A stretch of 64,000 bases of DNA from Fragum whitleyi (GCA_948146395.1 OX411543.1:48460517-48524516), one strand, 5' to 3'. Positions 1 to 11,864 are shown, numbered from the stretch's first letter. Numbers and translations: made by a program. Notes: generated from the sequence alone by a model not told the origin.

Positions 1-640
1 CAATATTTTGTAAAACGCATCTTTCCAAATGTCAGCCTGTCAATTTTGCAATATACATGTATGAAATGTAAAAGGCTCTTTTCAAAATCAATTTGTTTAT
101 TTTACACTGCTTTATTTAAGTTGTAATAAATCCAAGTTTTGACCGTTAGAAATTTCTCATGACACGGGCCCCTTTGGAGAATGTTTTACTGATCAAAAAT
201 AAATGGTTTTAAGATTGGGAGGGACCAAACCCTTTAGTACAGGTTAAATACGAGTCCTAATAGAATAAGGATTTTTGTCTGGATGAGTGATAACCTAGAA
301 AATAAATAAGAAATTATCTAAGTAGTGAGGTAGCTATGAACATAAAGTGTGTTTAACGTCTTTTTGAATTAAACTCATTGGAATTGTGCAGAGATAAAAT
401 CGGGGAGAAGAAAATTTGCTCTGTCTGCATCCAAATTTATTTTGCGTCTAAAAATTGCCTCATTCATTGAAGTTGAATATCCTTTCTGTACTAAATATAT
501 GTCTACTCAACGAGATCCTAGATATCAATAATCTATTTAACTGGTATTTATTTAAATTCACTTTATTGATTATAAAGGCTCGAATATTGTCGGTGCTGAC
601 AAAATGAGTCATCGATTGATTCGAGTAAGCTCAACAAGAC
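1..640. other. gene-free stretch
   Basis: AT-rich sequence with no convincing exon, RNA gene or organised repeat on either strand. Confidence 0.5.
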
Positions 641-654
641 AAATTTGCTTATAA

Positions 655-735
655 GGGCACGGCTAGCTCAAAGGTTATAAATACATTTGGCTATAAGTGA
701 TGGGGTCGCGAGTTCGAATCCCGGCTCGGTCAACT
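655..735 (+). repeat. tRNA-like SINE head (tentative)
   Basis: The stretch has a box-A-like segment (GGCTAGCTCAAAGG) and a box-B-like segment (GAGTTCGAATCCCG) at roughly tRNA spacing. The acceptor and T stems do not pair properly, so it is not a functional tRNA. It is more likely the decayed head of a tRNA-derived SINE or a tRNA pseudogene. Confidence 0.35.
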
Positions 736-889
736 GTCAATCGAGACTCCAACCTTATTCTGATTTCAAAAAGCATTCGAGTGTATTTTGATCAGCGTTG
801 GAAAGAAAAGCAAAATCGCAAATATTTTAAGTGAAAAACGTGAACAAAAAGGCTTGAAAAAAAGGTCACTCTTTTCTGTAGGGTAATAG

Positions 890-1150
890 TTTAGAATTTG
901 CTAATTCAAAGGGAGACGCTGTGAATAGCATCTCTTTGCAAAACTCCGCAGGCTGACAAGGGTCGAACTTTTTAATATAAGGAGCAAATGACCCTGTGAA
1001 TGGCATATACAAATCCAATAATTTCACATGTTCGCCGAGCTAAGATTATGGCCAGCCTGTGAATCTGCACAATATGACCAGAGTCTTCACTGTAGGTTGT
1101 GTAGATAGATAAGGTCTTAAACCCCTCTTGGGGACGTCAGAGAATATTCT
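890..1150. repeat. decayed short inverted-repeat element fragments
   Basis: This segment contains GGCTGACAAGGGTCGAAC and GATAGATAAGGTCTTAAA, which recur in complete short elements elsewhere in the window (for example near 8690 and 22172). It looks like remnants of both MITE-like families. No coding capacity is seen. Confidence 0.3.
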
Positions 1151-1655
1151 TATTGCATCGTGTGGTTTGCTAGGCGGCTCAGTTCACGTGTGTAATTGGT
1201 GAAGGTGTCACGTACAGGCTCAAATATTATCATTAATTTTAGACCACGCTTGAAGCGAATCGGCCAATCAGAGAACAGTGGTTCTAAAGTATATATCAAA
1301 GATGCAACTTCCAGCGTTGTAATTACAGATATACGGTGGTGGTGTGTCTTGCACGTGAATCTCAACAAGTTTTGCGTGCCGAGTCATTTTAAAACGATAA
1401 CGAACATTTTATATGAGTGTTTTTTTCGAAAAGTCTTTCTACAGTGTCAAAAATGCAAAAGATCTGCAATAAGAAACAAAATTAGTTTTATATGAATTTC
1501 AACGTAATTACAGTTACAGTAATACTATAGCGAGTTTTATCCTTTTTTTTTTTTTATTTATCTATTTTTTATTTTTTTTTTTTCAATGTTAAGAGGTTTT
1601 GGAAAACATACAGACAGTGTTAGAAAAGCGAAGTCTAAGTCAGATAGAAAATCTC

Positions 1656-2011
1656 GTGCCGCGGTATATGGGAAATAGACACTCGCTAATTTTGTTTTGT
1701 TTGAATGGGTTTTACGCCGCTTTCAACAATTTCGCAGTTATATCGCGGCGGCCGGAGCACCTAACAATGGATTCCTGGTATTTCTAGCACCTGTTCTACC
1801 ACTACACCCTTTCCTTGCCTCCGACTGCTATCTCCCATAGGTTTACGATTATCTACCCGTTGGTGAGAGACAAACGTCGGAAAGGATATTTGCCGCCACC
1901 GTGGATCAAACCCACGACTTCCAGATTAGAAGTCTTATGCCTAACCAACTGCGCTATGGTGGCGGTAGACACCCGCTAAAGCTCGTGTCTATTTCCCATA
2001 TACCACGGCAC
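1656..2011. repeat. 27-bp inverted repeat flanking a SINE insertion
   Basis: The arms at 1656-1682 and 1985-2011 are reverse complements with one mismatch. Their short spacer has been opened by the SINE at 1690-1965. The original hairpin was therefore probably a foldback element with a small loop, and the SINE landed in that loop. Confidence 0.6.
1690..1965 (-). mobile_element. tRNA-derived SINE, full length
   Basis: On the minus strand the element starts with a 73-nt tRNA-like head (1965 down to 1893). It has box A TAGCGCAGTTGGTTAGGC, box B GGGTTTGATCC and pairing acceptor ends CCGCCAC/GTGGCGG. The anticodon-loop region CTTCTAA suggests a tRNA-Arg(TCT)-type ancestor (inference). The body follows, with a conserved segment ending in a CAAA-rich tail near 1690. 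A 14-bp target duplication (1676-1689 and 1966-1979, one mismatch) brackets it. Five more copies occur in the window, near 40.2, 41.9, 46.9, 53.3 and 58.2 kb. Confidence 0.85.
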
Positions 2012-2015
2012 TCGT

Positions 2016-2880
2016 TTTTAAGTTGGAATGCGGAGCAATTCCAACTTAGATTTAACAAAACCGCAAAATGAACACAAGATAATTTCATTTCGGGTTTTTT
2101 GATAACACATATCACGTGAACAGGATGTAAATACACTCCGGCCTATTTTGTATATCTCAACTTGACACAGACATACAGTTTATTTCATCAAGAAGTAATA
2201 ATGTTGAACAATTACACAACTATCACTTCATGTAAATTATTAACACGCTAATTTATGTTTTAAACGAAATTTATTGAAACTTGCGTACGAATTTACTAGT
2301 AGCAAATGTTTGCATTACTATATTTGGAAATCATGTGATAAGTCAAGTCCAATAAAGACAGCTATTGACAACAGCACTGTCCAATCACGTGATCTGCTTA
2401 TTTGGTAATACGCGACCTGTTTTTCGTAGAATTAAGGCACCTGTATAGACAAAATTTACCTTTGATCACTCACTCTAAATTGCGGGTCTATAGGCAAACA
2501 TTTATCTTCTCTTTCTGCTTTTGTCCATTTTCTTTAAAATTGCTTAGACATAAATTCACTTGTGCAAAACTACGCACGTGCGCAATCCTTTAAATATCAT
2601 TAAAGATTATCACAAGTTAACTACAGCCTTTGTTTTTATCAAATATCTGAACGAGTTTACCAACCCAACGTGTTTTGCCTTCAGGGGCCACGTTCAAGAA
2701 AGGTCCTACGACCGGAATTTGATCGTATCGCAATCGCACCATTGAAATTGGCTTTCAAGAAACATTTTTGGCTTTCAAAAAATATGCATCGTTTAATTTA
2801 CGCATTAATTGGTGTTACCTAAAGGCTTGAATTTTGCGATTTTGACTGTGCAAGCATAGTATTTTCTCGGGTTTTATTTT
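2016..2880. other. gene-free stretch
   Basis: No exon, RNA gene or clear repeat family was recognised here. Confidence 0.45.
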
Positions 2881-2884
2881 TGTA

Positions 2885-3420
2885 CACAGCTAGAGGCGGT
2901 CGTATAATGGCGTCACCTTTTTCTGTCCGTCCGTCCGTGCGTACGTCTACTTTTCTTGTGAGCACAACTCCTCCAAAATTTTTGTTTGGATTTGGATTGG
3001 AAACTTTCTCAGAATGTTCCTAATCACCTGACCTTGCGCATAAAGTCACGGTTTGGTGAATTTCAGCCGCGTCATGGGAAAAGAGCCTTCACGTAAAAAA
3101 ATTCTTGTTAAAACAATTTCTCTCTCATTTATGGATCGATTTGGATGAAACTGTCACAGAAAGTTCCTAGTCACCTGACCTAGTGCCTATTGTCACGGTT
3201 TGGTGAATATTAGCCGTGTCATGGAAAAAAAAGTCCTTCATTTGAAAAATCTTGTGAACGCAACTCATCCTCCATTTATGGACCGATCTGGATGAAACTT
3301 TTACAAAATGTTCCTAGTCATCTGACCTAGCGCATATTTGAACGCGGTTTGGTGAATTATTTAGTCAAAAGTCGAGATGTAATATGTGATCACCTGGGCG
3401 GGAGGCGTCAGCTTCGTTAG
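2885..3420. repeat. tandem array, about 140-bp unit, three units
   Basis: Three diverged units share 'GGATGAAACT', 'AGTTCCTAGTCACCTGACCT' and 'TCACGGTTTGGTGAAT'. The array is preceded by a GTCCGTCCGTCC tract like the CG-rich segments seen at the ends of other satellite-cored elements in the window. It is probably a non-autonomous transposon core. Confidence 0.6.
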
Positions 3421-3619
3421 TGGCTTGATGTCATAGTCTCTTGAACGCATTCCAACTTATCAGTACTTTCAATACTTTGATCTATCCTATACTTATGTAG
3501 TGTTGGTAGAAGAATATGTTGCTTGTACCGTCGTTTTAATTATGCGCTAAAATATATGATCCGTTATGCAGGAAAAGGGTCTAAATGACGTGAATAGGTA
3601 ATTTCAGCAGTCTTATCCA

Positions 3620-3744
3620 GCCCTGCGTTCAGGATGAAAACGATAGCGAAGCGCTTTCGAAATGATACCTCGCTTTGCACGTATGTGCACGTGCAAAGCG
3701 GGGTATCATCTCAAAGCGCTTGCGAAGCGCTTTTACATCCTGAA
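3620..3744. repeat. foldback element (CGTGCAAAGCG palindrome family)
   Basis: The two arms of this near-palindrome begin CCTGCGTTCAGGATG and end CATCCTGAAC. The centre pairs CGCTTTGCACG with CGTGCAAAGCG. Other copies or half-copies lie near 9157, 13745, 15826 and 21312. No coding capacity; probably a MITE. Confidence 0.65.
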
Positions 3745-4560
3745 CACATGCAGATTTCATACAAAATGGGCATTTTTCGACATGCCAAATTTCAAAGAAT
3801 TACAACCGTTATATCAAAGAGCGTTGAAATAGATAAGAGACTGTTTAAAATTATAGAAAACATGAAAAGGAAAAAGAAAAAGAGAAATAGTTTGAAATAA
3901 GCAATTTCTATTTTCCTTAACTGTTTACCCACTCTATAACCTTTATACAAGGAAAATCTGGTTATGGGAAAATACATAATTACAGAATTAACTCACTTTG
4001 CATTTGTTAGAATTGAAGTATAATTTTTTTTCTATTTCATTGCCATTTAGTCAAGTTTTGCTGGATAATAAATCATACACATACACACATGCACACACAC
4101 ATATGCATATTTGTGTTTTTGAATTTTGTTGTTTAGTGTTTTGTTTCAAATGAAATTCGCAAAATGGAATTTTTCAAGACATGAAGGATACGAAGATTCA
4201 AAATAAATTAGTGTAAACTTTCTCCGCTGAACGAACTTTATCGAATATTTTAAAATAACCTAGACAATTTCTCAATATTTACGAGAAATCTCTGGTTTTC
4301 ACATTAATTTTCTGACGTGTGTTATGCATTATTTTGACACGTAATCTTGTAAACAGATACGTTACGTGCGATTTCCCAACAAAAGTTTTATCCCTTTAAA
4401 CAATCTTATCAAGCTTCACTTTCATATGCTTTAAAACTGTTTTATTTGTAAAGGAATACAGTTTCTGTTCTTTTCTTAATTTTTGGCAACAAATTATAAA
4501 GCATAACAACAACTTAAGAGCCAGTTTACTTAAAACATCCTTGGCAATGATATTTTGCCA
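3745..4560. other. gene-free stretch
   Basis: AT-rich sequence with a short CA-rich run near 4080-4105. No exon or repeat family was recognised. Confidence 0.45.
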
Positions 4561-4565
4561 TACCG

Positions 4566-4623
4566 ATGGCTTAGCGCGAAACGGTTGTAACGGCAATTGC
4601 AACTGTTTCGCGCTGAGCCATTG
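4566..4623. repeat. short hairpin element (GCGCTGAGCC family)
   Basis: An inverted repeat pairs TGGCTTAGCGCGAAAC with GTTTCGCGCTGAGCCA around a loop containing CGGCAATTGC. Related hairpins occur near 23.1, 46.2, 60.3, 61.0, 62.7 and 63.6 kb. Confidence 0.55.
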
Positions 4624-4673
4624 ATGTGCGATCAATAATATTCAAAAATACACCCTCCCCATACCCATTATCA

Positions 4674-6500
4674 AACAAGAGGGACTTTGGCCCTGGTCCG
4701 CTCACCTGAGTCAAAGCACCTTAGGGTAACTTGCATTACTTTTGATTCAGATGATAAAGTTACTGAACTGTAATAAATTTATGCGTAAAGGAAAATAATC
4801 CTATGATCAGACCAGAAAGATTCCACAGTCACAGTTTTACTATTTCTGTTTGAAAATATAAGATCCAAAAATGGAATTGTTATCAGTCGTTGTTATTTGC
4901 ATGATCATTTTACAAGAGAATATCTGGGATAACTTTAGTACAACATTTTTATGCTTAGTATCTTTGATATCAAGATTGAAATCTCCCATGATAAATAAAG
5001 GTTTTGTTATGTCTACATGAGAAAGATGTTCTTTTTTAACATGTCTGAAAACTTGAAGAAGGCATATTTGGTGCTTTATACAGAACAATAAGCTGTATTT
5101 GGTTGGAAGTAAAATCCAGGCATAATATTGTAAACTCCAGTTGCTTAGAGGTGAAAGACAAATGTGTTTTGATAGGAATATTTTCCTTTAATTACATAGC
5201 CAAACCATGTGGAGGTCTCGCCCTAGTATAATCTGTATTTTGGTCATTTCGAATAAGAGTGAACCCATCTAAAGCATAGTCAATATCATTGTCAGAATCA
5301 AGTAATCTGGTTTCAGCAAGTGCAATTACATATGCAGTATTCAGACCTTACTACCCCCTCCCTTTGGGTCTCTGTCCATGGTCACAAAACAATCATGACT
5401 ATATCTATGACGCATGCCAAATTTAGAGCCTGTAAGGTTCCTTCTTTAAGGTTCCTTCTTCATCATCAGAAGAAGGTTTAAAATTTCAAAATTGACCCGA
5501 AATACTACCCTCTCCCCCAGTGCTCTTCACATGGTAGCCAAACATTCATGGTTATAGCTATGTAAAAAAGGGTCTATGAGCTGATCATCTGTGTCAAATA
5601 TAAAGGTTGTAGGGATTCTGGTTTATCAGAAGAAGAAGACAAAGGTTATGGATTTAAAAAAAAAATAACAAAGTACTACCCCTTCCCCTCGGTGGCTCTG
5701 CACCTGGTGGCCCAACAGTTATGATTTTAGCTATTCTAATTATGGTCCATATGCTGATCATCCTTCCCAATTTTCAAGTCTGTAGGGCACATGGTTTATC
5801 AGAAGAAGAAGGTTAGCTATTTCAGATAGAGTCTATGAGCTGATCATTCATGTCAAAAATAAAGGCTGTAGGGATTCTGGCTCATCAGAAGAAAGCAGTT
5901 AAAGATTTCAAAATTTTCAACAAAGCACTACCCCCTCACCAAAGATGCTCTGCACCTGGTGGCCAAACAGTCATGATTTTAATTATTCTAATTAAGGTTT
6001 ATAAGCTGATCATCCATGCAAATTTTCAAGTCTGTATGACTCCTTGTTCCGAAGAAGAAGAAGGTTAAAGATCACAAAATTTACCCAATGTACTACCCCC
6101 TCCCCCCTGATTCTCTGCACCTGTTGGCCGAACAGATATGATTTAAGCTATTTTAATTTAGGTCTATGAACTGATCATCCATGCCTCATTTTAAGTCTGT
6201 TTGACTCCTGGTTGAGGAGAAGAAGAATTGATAAGATTTTTCTAAAATTTCACCTTTGGTTGCCATAGCAACCAGGGTTTTGCATGGATTTTAATTTTTT
6301 TACTATATTGGAAGGGGACCACCTAAGCAACATTTCTGTAAAATTTGTTGTTAATTTACCTAGTAGTTTAGGAGGAGATGTCGTTTAAAGAAATTGTTGA
6401 CGGACGCCGGTCGACGACCGACGACGACCGACGGACGGACGCCGACCGAAAGGTGATCAAAATAGCTCACATGAGCACTTTGTGCTCAGGTGAGCTAAAA
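4674..6500 (+). mobile_element. satellite-cored non-autonomous element, Helitron-like ends
   Basis: It begins AACAAGAGGG and ends with a hairpin (TGAGCAC-TTT-GTGCTCA) followed by GGTGAGCTAAAA. A stem-loop about 10 nt before a CTAA terminus is what Helitron 3' ends look like. The core from about 5340 to 6250 holds about five diverged units of roughly 155-180 bp, marked by 'ACTACCCCCTCCC' and 'CTCTGCACCTGGTGGCC'. A GACGGACG-rich tract (about 6395-6450) precedes the hairpin. A LINE endonuclease fragment sits near the 5' end on the opposite strand. The Helitron assignment is an inference. Confidence 0.5.
4842..5332 (-). pseudogene. LINE AP-endonuclease domain remnant
   Basis: Minus-strand translation shows pieces of an exonuclease-endonuclease-phosphatase domain of the kind found in jockey/CR1-type non-LTR retrotransposons. 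In order they are an 'ALAETRL...DGFTLIRND' segment, 'RPPHGLAM', 'VLYKAP', and a catalytic-type 'FIMGDFNLDI'. The pieces lie in more than one frame and are broken by stops, so the copy is dead. It lies antisense inside the satellite-cored element starting at 4674. It could instead derive from an endonuclease-bearing Helentron, which the sequence cannot settle. Confidence 0.6.
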
Positions 6501-7250
6501 TTCGATCAAAAATACTTGAAAATATGTTTGACAGTATAACCCCTGACTTTTGCCCTGGCAGGGTGGAGTCTCAGTATCAAGTCGTTGCATTTAAGGTAGG
6601 TGGGTCCTTTTTATGTTTGCTTATTTTCATAGATAGTCGCCAGTTTAACTTCGAAACGTTTAATCATTGGTTATGACCTCACACTCGCACAGTTATTTAC
6701 ATCGAAAAACAGACACTCATCTCGATCAAGAACAATCAAAATCACTCGCTCAGTAATCCAATTATTAATTCCAAATTCTCTCCTCAATCATTCATGTACC
6801 CAACATACAATTAAAATTTTAACTCGTAATACAAGCATAGATTTAAGTTTGAATCAAAAAGCTTGCGGATTCTGAAGAATATAACAATTATTTTTAGTCA
6901 TATTTCTTTCTTTTCTTTTTTTTCTTTTTTTTTTTTTAAGTGATGCTTATCAACTCAAGATTAGAATGCATGAACTCTAAATTTCTAGATTAATAATACA
7001 AGTTATACTCTTTTTCCTTTCAATGCTGCCGAGACTGGCTTTATTGGCTGAAATAATGGTAAGGAAATACAACCTATGGTCAAATGCATGCTACAATAAT
7101 TGTGTTTGTCCCCCTTTATTGCAATCATACAACCGAATTGTTTAAAATGATATGAAGATTTTGCAAAAACGGTCAGTTTTGTTTATGATAGAAATTTTAA
7201 TTTGAAGGATAGGCGACCAAAGCCTTGTTTGAGCTGTAAGAATTTTACAT
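6501..7250. other. gene-free stretch
   Basis: AT-rich, with a T-rich tract at about 6905-6940. No exon or recognisable repeat is seen. Confidence 0.45.
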
Positions 7251-7251
7251 T

Positions 7252-8277
7252 TTTAGCTCACCTGAGCACGAAGGTGAGCTTTTGGGGTTACTTGATGTTC
7301 CTCGTCCGTCGTGCGTCGGGCTTCGTGCGTCGTGCGTCGTCCGTCGTCAACATTTACCTTGTTGACACTCTAGAGGCCATATTTTTAGCCCATCAACCTG
7401 AAAATTAGTCAGCATGATTATGTTGATGATATCTCGGACAATTCGAAATTTGGTCAAGTGGGGTCAAAAACTAGGTCATGGGGTCAAACCTTAGAAAAAA
7501 CATTGTGGACACTCTAGAGGCCAAATTTTTTGCCCAATCAGCCTGAAAATTGGTCAGAATGATTATCTTAATGAAATCTTGGACAAGTTCGAAATTGGGT
7601 CAAGTGAGGTCAAAAACAAGGTCACTGTGTCAAATCATAGAAAAGCCTTGTGGACACTCTAGAGGCCATATTTTAAGCCCAATCAACCTGAAAATTGGTC
7701 AGAATAATGGTCTTGGTGAAATCTCAGACAAGTTCGAAATTGGGTCAAGTGGGGTCAAAAACTAGGTCATGGGGTCAAATCTTAGAAAAACTTTGTGGAC
7801 ACTCTAGAGGCCAATTTTTTGGCCCAATCAGCCTGAAATTTACTCAGAATGATTAACTCGATGAAATCTTGAAAAAATTCGGAATTGGTCAATTGGGGGT
7901 AAAAAACTAGGTCATGGGGTCAAATCTTAGAAAACCCTGGAGGGCACTCTAGAGGCCATATTTTTGGCCCAATCATCCTGAAACTTGGTCAGAATGATTA
8001 TCTTGATGAAATCTCAGACAAGTTCGAAATTGGGTCAAGTGGGGTAAAAAACTAGATCACTGGGTCAAATCTTAGAAAAACATTGTGGAAACTCTAGAGG
8101 CCATTTTTGTAGTCCAATCAACCTGAAAATTGCTCAGAATGATTATCTTGATAAAAATCAAGGACAAGTTCGAAATTGGGTAAAAAAAAAAAGGTCACGG
8201 GGTCAAATCTTAGAAAAACTTTATTTTTTTACATTGTTAATTCAGGTTAGCGATTAAGGGCCACCATGGCACTCTTG
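7252..8277 (-). mobile_element. satellite-cored element, about 145-bp units, minus strand
   Basis: Read on the minus strand it starts AACAAGAGTGCCATGGTGGCC near 8277 and ends GGTGAGCTAAAA near 7252. The core has about six diverged units of roughly 145 bp, with recurring 'ACTCTAGAGGCCA', 'GAAATTGGGTCAAGTGGGGT' and 'CAAATCTTAGAAAAAC' as read on the + strand. A GTCCGTCGTGCG tract lies next to the GCTAA end. Unit sequence and ends match the large element at 56.1-58.8 kb in the opposite orientation, so both are copies of one family. Confidence 0.6.
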
Positions 8278-8689
8278 TTTTACTTATTCTTTTTTCTCTT
8301 GAAATCGGCTATTTTCAGCTTGTCCCAATTAGACATTTAGTATTTAAATTGACAAGGCGCTCGACAAAAGAAAATATACTACCCAAAATTCGATGAAGAT
8401 TACTTGTGAACTTGCGTTCCATTCTTAATACTGAATGAACAATGGAATCATTTCTTGATTATTTAAAAAAAAAAAAGTTGTTATTTTCTTAAAAAGAGAT
8501 AGCTACGGAAGAGGCAAAGGGGATTAACTCAGAAAAATGATTCCGGATAACGAAAAACGGGAGACAAAGAAAACGCTTTTTTTCGAACACTGTTGAAAAT
8601 ATTTCACAGTTGGCAGTAGATTTCCTCGTCATGGTCGTTTTACCTTCCAATGAAAGAATCACATATAATAATTTATATAATTTATATAT
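8278..8689. other. gene-free stretch
   Basis: Low-complexity A/T runs; nothing else recognised. Confidence 0.4.
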
Positions 8690-8952
8690 ATGTTACCCGC
8701 TACGTAAAAAGGGACCATCTGGGAACTCATCAAAATGAATATTTGAAAAAGAGATTTGGCCCAGGATAGGTCAACCAGAGTTCGCATTTAAAAAATTATT
8801 TCATTGGAAGGTAGATTAAACATTCTAGATTCAGAAAATAAGCACATGGTGAAAAGTTCGACCCTAGTCAGTCTGTGCAATCCGCACAGTCTGACTAGGG
8901 TCGACATTTTACGCACTATCCAGATGGTCCTTATCCGCGTGACGGGTCACAT
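8690..8952 (-). mobile_element. MITE, GTGACCCGTCACGCG family
   Basis: Diverged terminal inverted repeats (TGTTACCCGCTACGT.. and ..GCGTGACGGGTCACA) enclose about 260 bp. One side carries an internal palindrome CCCTAGTCAG...CTGACTAGGG (about 8864-8902). Relatives are at 14118, 21679, 60499 and 61686; compared with 14118 this copy is inverted. There is no transposase. Confidence 0.65.
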
Positions 8953-9156
8953 ATTCATAGTGAGGGGGGATACTTTCTTCTTGGAAGAACAAATCACTTA
9001 ACAATAGCTTAAGTACTTTAAATGGGTCAGTAAATTCAGTACAAGTATGATTAATGATAATTTGTGTCAAAATCTAGTGCGAATCCATTGCAGGCTGTGA
9101 TTCAAATAGAACGTGTTCCGTTAGTTTAATATGAAAACTCAGGTTTGCACCGTGTA

Positions 9157-9256
9157 TGCAGCCCTGCGTTCACGATGACAAAACGCTGCAAAATGTTAGC
9201 AAATTATATCCCGCTTTGCACGCCAGTGCACGTGCAAAGCGAGGTATAATTGGATT
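9157..9256. repeat. foldback element copy (CGTGCAAAGCG family)
   Basis: The left arm CCCTGCGTTCACGATGACAAAACG leads to a central palindrome of CCCGCTTTGCACG and CGTGCAAAGCGAGG. The right arm beyond the central stem is lost or diverged. Confidence 0.55.
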
Positions 9257-9811
9257 GAGAGTTCGAGAGCAAGTTCATTGTTAGATTCCGTCGCAATCGT
9301 AATCAATGAAACGTACATCAGTCCATTCATTCCCTTCTGCTTAAAGAAATAAGATCGAGTGAAATATGTTAAGGATTAATGAAAAATAAGCTAGATAGAC
9401 AGATACCTTTATTTCCTCCATTACAGGAGATTGAAAACATATTAAATACATACAGACAAAATGCAAACATATTTACAGCGACTAGAAGTACAAGAACACA
9501 GTAAACAAAGCATTCGGACAGACAGTCAAAGAAACATATAGATTGAAAAAAATATATAAGGGAATATCATCTGCCTACTAAGAAAACCGCTTTCGTGTTG
9601 ACAAGAGGTTTGTTGCGTAGACAGACAAAGTAACTACCAGCTTGATCCCTGTCAGAGCAACCACAACTGTTAAAAGTTGAGATTGCTCTGACATGACTCA
9701 AGCTTAATGTTAAGCCACTCTGTGTCCGAAACTTATCAAACAATTAGTGTCGGACGAATGGTCTATGAAATCATAATGATATTTTTAACAATTGATAGAG
9801 AGAAAGAATCC
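9257..9811. other. gene-free stretch
   Basis: No exon is recognised. A small stem pairs GTCAGAGCAA (9651-9660) with TTGCTCTGAC (9683-9692). Confidence 0.4.
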
Positions 9812-9831
9812 ATATATATATATATATATAT

Positions 9832-10065
<234 letters not shown>

Positions 10066-10132
10066 TGGTTGTAAACTGCTCTCCGCTTCTTGTGACTTCT
10101 TTGGTGGCATGCTCCGTCCTTTTGCCGGTTAA

Positions 10133-11466
10133 ATAGAGACGGAAAAATACCCTGAACTTATACATAAACGTTTTAACAAGGAATTTATTATAGAAGGTTC
10201 AAAGCTGATTTTAGAAAACAACAACTTTATCTTTGACAACAAATTCTATACCCAAGTAAAAGGCACTGCCATGGGAACCAAATTTGCCCCGACATATGCA
10301 ACTTTAGTCTTAGGCTACCTAGAGAAAAAACTTTATTTACTTTGCGAAGAAACATTCAATAACGAATTTGCCTTATACATAAAAAATACATGGAAACGAT
10401 TTTTGGATGATTGCTTCATATTTTGGACGAAATCAGAATACGATTTGAAATTATTTCACACTATTTTAAACAAATTACACCCAGACATAAAATTTACAAT
10501 TGAATTAAGCGACCAAAAATTGCCTTTTCTAGACATACTTCTGATCAAAGAGGGAACAAAAATAACCACTGACATATATTTCAAAGAAACAGATAGTAAA
10601 CAATACCTTAATTTTAATTCATGCCATCCAAAGCACACCAAAAACAGTATTCCTTATAACCTGGCACGCAGAATTTGTACAATTGTATCAATGAAAACAC
10701 AAAGCTACAGAGACTACAGGAACTTGAGGATAGTCTCCTACCAAGAAATTATCCCATCACATTAATTCGTGACGGAATTAAAAAAGCTCTGCAAATTCCA
10801 AGAGAGACGCTTTTACAAACAAATCCTAAAACAGAAGAAAATGTAATTCCATATGTCTCGACACAAAACCCCATGAATTCCGAAATGTTCCCTATATTGA
10901 AAAACAACCTATACATTTTACATTCCGATGAAACAATGAAAAATATTATATCAAACCACGACATAATAAAAAGTAAGCGACAACTCCCTAACCTAAAACA
11001 AATACTTACAAAATCAAAATTTCTTGATAGAGAAAAATCCAAATTTAAAGTAAGCCGCTGTGGACGACCTAATTGTAGTCTCTGTATACATATTGTCGAA
11101 AGTGACTCTTACAACTTTAACGGAAAAATATTTCAAGTAAATGCAAACATGACTTGCGATGTTAAAAATGTAATATATGTCATTACGTGTAACGGTTGTG
11201 GGGAATTTTATATTGGACAAACGGGAGATAAATTAAGAACAAGACGAACTGTACACGCTCAACAAATTAGAGACCCCACAACTAGACAAATACCCCTAAG
11301 TGAACACTTAAGTATATGCTCCCAAAACAATCCAAAATTTCAAATGTTTCCTTTTTTCAAACTAAAAACTGAAAATTTATCTGTCAGACTAACAAAGGAA
11401 AAATACTTCATCAATTGTTTTAATCCTAAACTAAATGCAATTAAAACAAGTAGTAATCAACAATAA
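10133..11466 (+). pseudogene. Penelope-like element: truncated RT plus GIY-YIG endonuclease
   Basis: The frame opens at 10133 inside the reverse transcriptase domain, so the N-terminal half is missing. Visible RT motifs are KGTAMGTKFAP (about 10260-10290), a metal-binding 'FLDDCF' (10399-10416) and 'LPFLDILL'. Near 10690 a single-base deletion moves the reading from the frame ending at 10765 to the frame running to the TAA at 11464-11466. The second part holds a CX4CX2C cysteine cluster (SRCGRPNCSLC) and a GIY-YIG endonuclease: an 'IYVITC' strand, 'FYIGQT', then an Arg-rich helix and a C-terminal 'KEKYFINCFNPKLN'. RT joined to a C-terminal GIY-YIG is diagnostic of Penelope-like elements. The truncation and frameshift make this copy non-coding. 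The 3' UTR carries a hammerhead ribozyme. Confidence 0.9.
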
Positions 11467-11538
11467 AGTTACCAATAACCGGACGTGACGTCATGACTGA
11501 CGTTACGTCGTAGTTACAACGACGACGTTATTAACGTT

Positions 11539-11573
11539 TCCACTGATGAGCCGTAAGGCGAAACGCGTTTGGA
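11539..11573 (+). ncRNA. hammerhead ribozyme motif of the Penelope-like element
   Basis: The catalytic core CUGAUGA is at 11543-11549. Stem II is GCC/GGC (11550-11552 with 11557-11559) closed by a GUAA tetraloop. GAA follows at 11560-11562, then a two-pair stem III (AC...GU, 11563-11564 and 11567-11568). Position 17 is U (11569), so cleavage is predicted after it. Stem I pairs UCCA (11539-11542) with UGGA (11570-11573). Very short stem III and open stem I match the minimal hammerheads known from Penelope-like retroelements. Such forms may work best as dimers; activity of this copy is not shown. Confidence 0.85.
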
Positions 11574-11641
11574 TTTATATATTATCTTCTTCATTAAATA
11601 GTTAATCAAAGGCGTGTGAAGTCAAAGTTTTATTTTTTCAC

Positions 11642-11862
<221 letters not shown>

Positions 11863-11864
11863 CA

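Noticed and set aside
655..735. Functional tRNA gene on the plus strand
   Set aside because: Box A and box B are visible, but the acceptor and T stems do not pair.
1893..1965. tRNA gene on the minus strand
   Set aside because: It is the head of a SINE with a target duplication and a non-tRNA body, and the anticodon arm does not pair well.
3634..3900. 88-codon open frame near 3.7 kb
   Set aside because: Its first half is the palindromic foldback element and the rest is A-rich without motif.
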